Shown piece after piece: positions 6,385 through 11,871 of a DNA stretch of 19,828 nt (position 1 is the stretch's first letter; each line of letters opens with the position of its first letter). The stretch is from Bifidobacterium breve. GTDB lineage: Bacteria > Actinomycetota > Acidimicrobiia > IMCC26256. The stretch spans positions 1 through 19,828 of the forward strand of contig CAMDSG010000016.1 in NCBI GenBank assembly GCA_945907055.1. Direction: 5' to 3'. The notes beneath the pieces are model-generated. The model ran no database searches and was not told the DNA's origin. It saw nothing but the letters and a program-made list of their open reading frames with translations. Made by a program: the position numbers and the translations under genes.

Positions 6385-8097
6385 ATGCGAATGTCACAAC
6401 TTTTCTTAAGAACCCTGCGCGACGACCCTGCTGATGCCGAGATTGATAGTCATAAATTATTGGTTCGAACCGGTGCAATCCGCCGCATCTCCTCAGGTAT
6501 CTATTCCTGGCTTCCGCTGGGTAACCGCGTTCTGCGCAATGTTGAGCGCATAGTTCGTGAGGAGATGGATGCCGCTGGAGCGCAGGAGGTCATCCTTCCT
6601 ATCGTTCAGCCTTTAGAGCTGTGGGAGCGCACTGGACGCGATGTTGCGTATGGGCCTCAGATGTTTAAGTTGAGGGATCGCAGAGAGACCGGCTTTGCTC
6701 TAGCCCCAACTGCTGAAGAAGTTGTTACCTCAATAGTTGCGAGCGAGTACTCGTCCTATCGCGATTTGCCTGTAAACCTTTATCAGATCAACTGGAAATA
6801 TCGCGACGAGCTCCGGCCGCGTTTCGGACTACTTAGGTCGCGCGAATTCCTAATGAAAGACGCATATTCGTTCCACGTTGACATAGATGATCTTCGCAAG
6901 ACATACGCCGCAATGTATGAGGCATACGAGCGCATCTTTGCTCGTTGTGGTCTTACTGTTCGCGCCGTTGAGGCACAGGCCGGCGAGATAGGCGGAGACA
7001 TCAATCACGAGTTCATGGCTGTTGCGCCTGTCGGTGAAGACAACTTTGTCTGGTGCCGATCCTGTGACTACGCGGCGAACGTCGAGGCAGCAGTGCGTTC
7101 AGCGTTGGTTGCTCCAGGGTCTGCTGTGGACGCATCAATCGCTGCTCCCGAGGCTGTTCCCACGCCTGGAATGGGGAGCATTGCAGATGTAGCAGCACAT
7201 CTCGGCGTCGATGAGAGCACTCTCCTTAAGTCCATCGCATTTGATGTTGATGGAAAACTTGCGCTCGCTGTCGTGCCTGGCGATCGTGAAGTAAATGAGT
7301 TTGCATTCAAACGCGCAGTAGCGCCGCTCGCCGCTCGCTTATACACAGATGAAGACTTTGCTCGTAACCCAGCGATTCCCAAGGGATTTATAGGCCCCGA
7401 TCATGAATCGGTCTCGATTGTTGTTGCTGATCCGTCTGTGCACGGCGGGCAGGGTTGGGTCATCGGAGCAAATCGCGTTGACGAACACACCCGCAACGCT
7501 GTCCCAATGCGCGATTTTCGAATCGATGTCGTTGCAGACCTAGTTATCGTGGCGAGCGGGGATAACTGTGCGCGTTGCGGAGGGGAGTTATCAGTAGACC
7601 GCGGAATCGAGGTTGGTCACGTATTCCAACTCGGCACTAAGTACTCGACTGCACTTGATGCCACGTATACCGATGATGGTGGCGCTCAGCACCCGATGGT
7701 TATGGGTTGTTACGGAGTAGGTGTCTCTAGAATTGTTGCTGCTGTTGTTGAGGAGCACTCGGATGAGAACGGGATCACATGGCCGGAGGGCATAGCCCCA
7801 TACGACGTGCAACTAATGGTTCTAGCGGGTAAGGGCGATGCAGGGGCCGGAGTAAAGGATGCAGCGGAGAGGCTCTACCGAGATCTTCAGGCTGCTGGCG
7901 TATCGGTCCTTTTTGATGATCGCGACGCAAGCCCAGGTGTGAAGTTTGCCGATGCTGATCTACTCGGCATGCCGGTTCAGATTGTGCTTGGGGCCAAAGG
8001 TCTTGCTCGGGGTGTTGCGGAGCGCAAGATTCGGGCCACAGGAGAGCGAGACGAGATCGCAATCGACGAGGTAGTCACGACCCTCTCTGGCCGCTGA
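6385..8097 (+). CDS. proS: Prolyl-tRNA synthetase, bacterial type with editing domain
   Basis: Class II aminoacyl-tRNA synthetase of 570 residues that charges tRNA-Pro. The catalytic core shows the TAEE loop (109-112), motif 2 around YRDELRPRFGLLRSREFLMKD (about 139-159) and motif 3 GCYGVGVSR (441-449). Residues about 225-385 form the inserted editing (INS) domain, which removes mischarged alanine. It carries the conserved Lys282 in LLKSIAF. The C-terminal anticodon-binding domain (about 470-570) includes VLFDDRDASPGVKF. The two Cys pairs CRSC and CARC flank the INS domain. Length matches bacterial ProS. ATG 6385 and ATG 6391 are both possible; neither has a Shine-Dalgarno sequence. proS lies upstream of rimP in many actinobacteria, but here a minus-strand endonuclease gene separates them. 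Confidence 0.97.
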   Translation: MRMSQLFLRTLRDDPADAEIDSHKLLVRTGAIRRISSGIYSWLPLGNRVLRNVERIVREEMDAAGAQEVILPIVQPLELWERTGRDVAYGPQMFKLRDRRETGFALAPTAEEVVTSIVASEYSSYRDLPVNLYQINWKYRDELRPRFGLLRSREFLMKDAYSFHVDIDDLRKTYAAMYEAYERIFARCGLTVRAVEAQAGEIGGDINHEFMAVAPVGEDNFVWCRSCDYAANVEAAVRSALVAPGSAVDASIAAPEAVPTPGMGSIADVAAHLGVDESTLLKSIAFDVDGKLALAVVPGDREVNEFAFKRAVAPLAARLYTDEDFARNPAIPKGFIGPDHESVSIVVADPSVHGGQGWVIGANRVDEHTRNAVPMRDFRIDVVADLVIVASGDNCARCGGELSVDRGIEVGHVFQLGTKYSTALDATYTDDGGAQHPMVMGCYGVGVSRIVAAVVEEHSDENGITWPEGIAPYDVQLMVLAGKGDAGAGVKDAAERLYRDLQAAGVSVLFDDRDASPGVKFADADLLGMPVQIVLGAKGLARGVAERKIRATGERDEIAIDEVVTTLSGR

Positions 8098-8129
8098 CCC
8101 TGCCCGCCTCTCCGCGTTGGATGAGGTTG

Positions 8130-8151
8130 GACTATTTGTCGAAGAATAGTC
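8130..8151. terminator. Hairpin after proS, weak terminator candidate
   Basis: GACTATT (8130-8136) and AATAGTC (8145-8151) form a perfect 7-bp stem with an 8-nt loop, 32 bp after the proS stop and between convergent genes. The nearest T-run (TTTT, 8159-8162) is separated by 7 nt, so it is not a canonical intrinsic terminator. Confidence 0.35.
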
Positions 8152-8168
8152 AGAGCGGTTTTACGGAT

Positions 8169-8191
8169 TATTCCTGACTGTATTCCTGACT
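8169..8191. repeat. 11-bp direct repeat TATTCCTGACT
   Basis: Two copies, 8169-8179 and 8181-8191, separated by one base. Each contains CTGACT, which can pair with AGTCAG at 8148-8153 and so compete with the preceding hairpin. The rest of the 139-bp interval between the two convergent genes shows only a GCGCGC stem (8215-8220 with 8232-8237) at the end of the endonuclease gene. Confidence 0.6.
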
Positions 8192-8236
8192 CTGTTCACA
8201 TGACCCCTGCTCGCGCGCGCGTTGATCCACAGCGCG

Positions 8237-9439
8237 CTATGTATCAGGCGGTGCTCTCCAGGCCCACCTGATCTCGCTTGTATCTCCAGATGCTTCGGTA
8301 GCGCGGTCTCCAGCGTGAGTCTTCACGAGTCTGTACCCATCATGTGTTTTTTGAAGGTGATGTCGTCTGCAGAGGCGCACGAGGTTCTCGAGGCTTGCAG
8401 AGCCACCCTCAGAGAAGGGTTTGATGTGGTCAATCTCGAGTCCTACGGTCATGTCGCACGTTGGTACTTGGCAGACACGGTCGCGCTCCTCAACAGCAGT
8501 GCGCAATTTCGCAGGTATTGCGCGCCCCATATGCGCAATCGTTCTTATGTCTGTGCCGTCAATTATCAGAAGTTTTAAGAATGCTTCACCCAGATACTCT
8601 TTAGCAGTAGCCACTGGTACTGGCCCGACGCCAGCGATCTCACAGACCTCGCCATGCTCGGTATGCCCACGCTTGAGTGCATCGATGTCGACTCGAATAT
8701 TTATCACAGCGTTAGGTCGACTTGTTTTCGTTGTATTCGCTGTCTTGGCATCGCAGAGCGCTAACAGCGCGTCAGCGGCATAGGCCTCAGGTGTCGCGTA
8801 TTCGCCACTCTTACGCGCTTGCTTAAAAATCTCGTCTTGGAATGGGGTTAAAGCTGCCATAACTAGCGCACCATTGGCAACTGTCATTTGTGCCTTCAAA
8901 TTGAAGGCACCGTCTTGATCGGTCCATGTTTTTAAGCAACGGTTCTTATGTATCCGCTTATGACGCGAAGCCTCGTCTGTGGCGGCTGCTATTACACGCG
9001 ATGCTTCATCGCGCAGAGTGCGCACTGTCGAGGATTTAGCAAGGTTTAAGAGGCGTTCCTCCGCATGTGGCTCTGCGGTAGCGCCACGTGCTACTTCCAC
9101 AGCCTGAGCAGTCGAGATCTTTCCAGCGCTCATGGCCTCAACTGTCTGGGGGAGATGACGAAGTTGGCCGGCAAGTATCACCACGGCTTGTGCTTCATAG
9201 AGCGGAGTACCCGTATGCAGCGCTACCCACTCTGCAGAGTTCTTAGAGCCTCCAACACGCCAGGCCTCCGTTGTACCGACTCGCCCTATCGCAGAGGTGC
9301 GCAGACCATCGATTAAACGACGTGCGTCCTCTGAGATCCGAACCAACTCCGCTGCCGATTTCCCGTCGATTACGTCGACATTGATACGTGAGGAGACTTC
9401 TCGGAGCTGGCTGACTAGGTCTTTAAGTTGATCGAACAT
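8237..9439 (-). CDS. DUF222 / 13E12-type HNH endonuclease, probably SOS-induced
   Basis: Protein of 400 residues. The N-terminal half is the helical DUF222 domain (SAAELVRISEDARRLIDGL near 28-46, then AMSAGKISTAQAVEVARGA). The C-terminal HNH nuclease fold has a Cys pair CQVPTC (Cys323, Cys328), the core LEIDHIKPFSEGG (Asp337, His338), Asn352 and CRRHH (Cys357, His360, His361). It should cut DNA, but substrate and role are unknown. Several mycobacterial 13E12 copies are LexA-regulated. The ATG at 9439 is chosen over an upstream TTG (9469), because a -10 element lies 7 nt before the ATG and would fall inside a longer gene. The ATG sits in the centre of a perfect LexA box. The gene interrupts the proS-rimP interval in antisense orientation, which suggests insertion, but no target duplications or terminal repeats are visible. 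Confidence 0.88.
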   Translation of the reverse strand: MFDQLKDLVSQLREVSSRINVDVIDGKSAAELVRISEDARRLIDGLRTSAIGRVGTTEAWRVGGSKNSAEWVALHTGTPLYEAQAVVILAGQLRHLPQTVEAMSAGKISTAQAVEVARGATAEPHAEERLLNLAKSSTVRTLRDEASRVIAAATDEASRHKRIHKNRCLKTWTDQDGAFNLKAQMTVANGALVMAALTPFQDEIFKQARKSGEYATPEAYAADALLALCDAKTANTTKTSRPNAVINIRVDIDALKRGHTEHGEVCEIAGVGPVPVATAKEYLGEAFLKLLIIDGTDIRTIAHMGRAIPAKLRTAVEERDRVCQVPTCDMTVGLEIDHIKPFSEGGSASLENLVRLCRRHHLQKTHDGYRLVKTHAGDRATEASGDTSEIRWAWRAPPDT

Positions 9440-9447
9440 ATGTTCGA
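9432..9447. promoter_or_regulatory. Perfect LexA (SOS) box over the endonuclease start codon
   Basis: TCGAACATATGTTCGA matches the mycobacterial SOS box TCGAAC-N4-GTTCGA and the B. subtilis consensus CGAACRNRYGTTCG at every position. The palindrome extends to 18 bp (9431-9448). The minus-strand ATG (9439-9437) is at its centre and the -10 element overlaps its edge, so bound LexA should block initiation of this gene. Confidence 0.88.
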
Positions 9448-9475
9448 TTGTAATACAGGGGTGTGACAACTACAA
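9447..9475 (-). promoter_or_regulatory. Promoter of the HNH endonuclease gene
   Basis: TACAAT (9452-9447) matches TATAAT at five of six positions. TTGTAG (9475-9470) is a weaker -35 at a 17-bp spacing. The -10 ends 7 nt before the ATG, predicting a leaderless mRNA starting at or next to the start codon, inside the LexA box. Confidence 0.65.
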
Positions 9476-9590
9476 GGAAAAATATAGATTCTTCGAAGAT
9501 TTCTTGAGGTTTTTGGAGCGCTTACCAGTTGAGGCCGCCTGCCGTGAACTAGGCGATTCGAGGGTTTCAAGGTAATCGAACGTGGCCCTG

Positions 9591-9620
9591 TGGCCTCTGG
9601 TGGTCTCTGGTGGCCTCTGG
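9591..9620. repeat. Three 10-bp tandem repeats upstream of the rimP promoter
   Basis: TGGCCTCTGG (9591-9600), TGGTCTCTGG (9601-9610) and TGGCCTCTGG (9611-9620); a degenerate TGGCCCTG at 9583-9590 precedes them. The period is close to one helical turn, so each unit presents the same face of the DNA, directly upstream of the proposed promoter. Confidence 0.8.
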
Positions 9621-9644
9621 GGCCGAGGTCGCGGGTGGGGAGTC

Positions 9645-9653
9645 TGTTATCCT
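9645..9653 (+). promoter_or_regulatory. Extended -10 promoter for the rimP operon
   Basis: TG-T-TATCCT fits an extended -10 element (TGn followed by TANNNT). No good -35 is present at 17 bp, as expected for the extended -10 class. The predicted start near 9660 gives a leader of about 125 nt that includes the terminator hairpin. Confidence 0.4.
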
Positions 9654-9694
9654 GTAAGGAGTTAGGTCGTCCATCAGGCTCTCCCGCCAGACAG

Positions 9695-9720
9695 ACGTGG
9701 GCTTCATGCCCACGTTTTTT
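9695..9720 (+). terminator. Strong intrinsic terminator, likely attenuator of the rimP operon
   Basis: ACGTGGGC (9695-9702), loop TTCAT, GCCCACGT (9708-9715), with a run of six T at 9715-9720. It is the only canonical terminator in the window. No plus-strand gene lies between proS (over 1.5 kb upstream) and this hairpin, but a promoter-like element lies 40 bp before it and rimP 65 bp after it. It therefore most likely controls entry into the operon rather than ending an upstream gene. Confidence 0.8.
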
Positions 9721-9785
9721 ATTTGTCGGGGTGGTTTTTGTTGGGGCGAAAAGAATTTTAGTGGCCTTAAGGAGGTGTTGAGATC

Positions 9786-10316
9786 ATGGGGGAGCGGAGT
9801 GACCGACTCGATGACCTACGCACAAATCTTGAGGCGCCCCTAGCCGAGATCGGCATTGACCTCTTCGACATCACTCGAAATGGCACCGATCGCGCAACAG
9901 TTATTCAGGTCATCGTCGACCGCCCAGGCGGAGTAGATCTGGAGGCGGTTACAGATGCCACCAGAGTGATCTCCCCTCTGCTCGATGCATGGGGTCGCCT
10001 TGATGGCGCCTACACACTCGAGGTCTCGAGCCCAGGTCTGGAGCGCCCACTTCGGCGACCCAATCACTTTACCGGGGCAATCGGAATGACCGTAGCAATT
10101 CGCAGCCGCGACGAAGACGGGGTTGCTCAACGCGACCGCGGCGTCTTAATTAGCGCTGACGACGAAGGCTGCACCATTGATTCTGATGGTGCGCCTAAAA
10201 CATTTACATACAACCGCATCGAGCAGGCCCGCACCATATTTGAGTGGGGACCAGCCGAGAAGCCAGGTAAAGGTACGAAGCCTGGCCGCCCCAAGAAGGA
10301 GATGTCACCCCAATGA
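9786..10316 (+). CDS. rimP: Ribosome maturation factor RimP
   Basis: Protein of 176 residues that binds the 30S subunit during late assembly. The N-terminal alpha/beta domain (about 10-85) is followed by the SH3-like C-terminal domain (about 88-160). The family signature LEVSSPGLERPLRRPNHF is at about 78-95. The tail is basic and Pro/Gly/Lys rich (KPGKGTKPGRPKK). The start is firm: ATG 9786 follows AAGGAGGTG with an 8-nt spacer, the best ribosome binding site in the window. The stop overlaps the nusA start as ATGA, so the two are probably translationally coupled. It is the first gene of the operon and lies behind the proposed attenuator. Confidence 0.95.
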   Translation: MGERSDRLDDLRTNLEAPLAEIGIDLFDITRNGTDRATVIQVIVDRPGGVDLEAVTDATRVISPLLDAWGRLDGAYTLEVSSPGLERPLRRPNHFTGAIGMTVAIRSRDEDGVAQRDRGVLISADDEGCTIDSDGAPKTFTYNRIEQARTIFEWGPAEKPGKGTKPGRPKKEMSPQ

Positions 10317-11578
10317 ATCGCGACATGATGGACGCCCTACGCGAGATTGCGCTTGAACGCGGAATCTCTGAAGACATCATGCTTGAGGCGCTCGCAAACG
10401 CGCTCGTCACCGCATACAAGCGGATGCCGGAGGCTGCCGAAGAGGCCCTTGTTGAGATCGATACTGAGACTGGGGAGATTCACGTGATCGCCCAGGAACT
10501 CGATGAGGATGGGCACGTCGTGCGCGAGTGGGATGACACGCCCACCGACTTCGGGCGAATCGCTGCCCAGACTGCAAAACAAGTGATTCTGCAGCGTATT
10601 CGTGAGGCAGAGCGCGAGATGAAGTACGAGGAGTATGCCGGCCGAGAGGGCGATATCGTCACCGGAATTATTCAGCAGACAGATCAGCGTTACACGCTCT
10701 TGGACCTCGGCAAGGTTGAGGCGCTATTGCCTCAGGCCGAGCAGGTACAGAACGAGCGCTATGACCACGGTAGCCGTCTGAAGGCATACATCGTCGAGGT
10801 TCGTAAAACAGCGAAGGGCCCGCAGATTGTTGTCTCCCGAACTCACCCTGGTTTCGTGAAGCGACTCTTTGAGCTTGAGGTCCCAGAGATTCTTGATGGG
10901 GTAGTGGAGCTCAAAGCCGTTGCGCGTGAGCCAGGGCATCGCACCAAGATTGCTGTTGCCTCCAACGACCCCAACGTCGACCCGGTTGGTGCATGCGTCG
11001 GTGCTCGCGGTGCGCGTGTGCGCATGGTTGTTAATGAGATGCACTCCGAGAAGGTTGACATTGTTCCCTACGTTGAGGATCAGGCAGAGTTCGTAACTCG
11101 CGCGCTTGCCCCTGCAAAGGTAAAAGAGGTTCGCCTCCACGAGGACACGGGTACCGCAGAGGTCATCGTGCCCGACTTCCAACTATCGCTTGCGATCGGT
11201 AAGGAGGGTCAGAACGCCCGACTTGCGGCGCGACTAACAGGATGGCGTGTCGACATTAAGAGTGAGTCGCAGTTGGCTGAGGAAGAGGCCGGCGGCAGTG
11301 TCGATTATGCAGAGGGCGACTGGGTACAGGACGGTACCGGCGAACTTGTATGGCAGCCCGCTGAGGGTGGCGACTCGATCTCCGCTGCCGCTGCAGGGTA
11401 TGCCGGTGCGGAGATGGGCGACGCCTCCCCAGAGGAAGTAGCAGAGGAAGCAGTATCTGCAGAGGCCCCTGTAACAGAGTCCGAAGTAGAGACAAAAGCA
11501 GAATCCGAAGCAGAGACAACAGCAGAGGTTGTAACAAATGAAGATGGAGATGCCGAGCCCGCGGAGGGGGAGGCGTAG
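10313..11578 (+). CDS. nusA: Transcription termination/antitermination factor NusA
   Basis: Protein of 421 residues that binds RNA polymerase and nascent RNA, modulating pausing, termination and antitermination. The N-terminal polymerase-binding domain covers about 1-105. It is followed by the S1 domain (about 109-177, GREGDIVTGIIQQ to QIVVSRTHP), KH1 (about 190-265, with VGARGARVRMV) and KH2 (about 268-330, with IGKEGQNARLAARLTGW). The remaining 75 residues or so form an acidic, low-complexity tail of Glu, Ala, Thr and Ser. The two extra acidic repeat domains of proteobacterial NusA are absent. ATG 10313 overlaps the rimP stop (ATGA), with AAGGAG about 11 nt upstream. The tail DNA ends in a G-rich purine tract (11563-11573) that doubles as a ribosome binding site for ylxR. 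Confidence 0.96.
   Translation: MNRDMMDALREIALERGISEDIMLEALANALVTAYKRMPEAAEEALVEIDTETGEIHVIAQELDEDGHVVREWDDTPTDFGRIAAQTAKQVILQRIREAEREMKYEEYAGREGDIVTGIIQQTDQRYTLLDLGKVEALLPQAEQVQNERYDHGSRLKAYIVEVRKTAKGPQIVVSRTHPGFVKRLFELEVPEILDGVVELKAVAREPGHRTKIAVASNDPNVDPVGACVGARGARVRMVVNEMHSEKVDIVPYVEDQAEFVTRALAPAKVKEVRLHEDTGTAEVIVPDFQLSLAIGKEGQNARLAARLTGWRVDIKSESQLAEEEAGGSVDYAEGDWVQDGTGELVWQPAEGGDSISAAAAGYAGAEMGDASPEEVAEEAVSAEAPVTESEVETKAESEAETTAEVVTNEDGDAEPAEGEA
11563..11577 (+). promoter_or_regulatory. Ribosome binding site and possible non-standard start of ylxR
   Basis: GGAGG (11563-11567) stands 7 nt before GTA (11575-11577). This GTA overlaps the nusA stop as GTAG, the same geometry as the ATGA, GTGA and TTGA overlaps elsewhere in the window. 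It opens the frame that encodes the conserved Cys motif of YlxR. Initiation at GTA is not proven. Confidence 0.35.
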
Positions 11579-11601
11579 CCGCTCAACCGCGCCGCACCTG
11601 T

Positions 11602-11865
11602 GTGGGCTGCCGACGGATCTTGGACCCCGAGTCGTTGACGCGAATCGTGGCCGGCCCTGAGGGCGCTTTAAGGGTGGGGCGTTTTGAGCCTGGCCGAGGG
11701 GCTTGGCTCTGCGCCGGTTCTCCGGCGTGTTTTGACCGTGCTGCCAAGCGAGTCGCTTTTAGCCGAGCGCTTCGAGTGACAGTCTCGAACGATGACATAG
11801 AAGAGCTCCGTGTGAGAATCTACGGAGCAGAGAGAGTCGGCAACGGCGATCCGAAGATGGACTGA
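11602..11865 (+). CDS. ylxR: YlxR family RNA-binding protein (start uncertain)
   Basis: DUF448/YlxR protein, 87 residues from GTG 11602. The core motif GRGAWLCAGSPACFDRAAKR and the following AFSRALRV are typical of the family, and position between nusA and infB is the standard one. YlxR is a nucleic-acid-binding protein; roles in regulation and in RNase P have been reported for homologs. The family begins with a conserved RTCVGCR motif. Here RRTCVGCRR is encoded in frame but upstream of GTG 11602, which is itself the Val codon of CVGC. Back to the in-frame TGA (11539-11541) there is no ATG, GTG, TTG or CTG. The real protein therefore probably starts at GTA 11575 or is reached by frameshifting from nusA. 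infB follows after 6 bp. Confidence 0.85.
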   Translation: MGCRRILDPESLTRIVAGPEGALRVGRFEPGRGAWLCAGSPACFDRAAKRVAFSRALRVTVSNDDIEELRVRIYGAERVGNGDPKMD

Positions 11866-11871
11866 GGAATC

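Larger units (their letters stand above)
9440..9785. other. Regulatory interval between the endonuclease gene and rimP (346 bp)
   Basis: No convincing gene lies here. From left to right: the LexA-box promoter (minus), a 10-bp palindrome TCTTCGAAGA (9490-9499), about 80 bp of unremarkable sequence, 10-bp tandem repeats (9591-9620), an extended -10 promoter (9645-9653, plus), a strong terminator hairpin (9695-9720), a G/T-rich stretch and the strong AAGGAGGTG ribosome binding site (9769-9777) of rimP. A frame open to 9572 (ending in RELGDSRVSR) has no start codon and is not called. Confidence 0.7.

Noticed and set aside
8221..8231. TTGATCCACA resembling a DnaA box
   Set aside because: It has an inserted base relative to TTATCCACA, stands alone, and there is no origin context.
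9440..9469. TTG start at 9469 for the HNH endonuclease
   Set aside because: The added ten codons would contain the -10 element and half of the LexA box; ATG 9439 matches the promoter spacing.
9490..9499. Palindrome TCTTCGAAGA upstream of the nuclease promoter
   Set aside because: Ten bases of palindrome are expected by chance in a window of this size, and no second copy was seen.
9438..9572. Plus-strand frame ending in RELGDSRVSR
   Set aside because: The last 30 residues look protein-like, but there is no ATG or GTG start in frame and it crosses the LexA-box promoter. A gene remnant cannot be excluded.
9590..9781. 63-codon open frame between the nuclease gene and rimP
   Set aside because: It runs through the tandem repeats, the promoter-like element and the terminator hairpin, and its product looks random.
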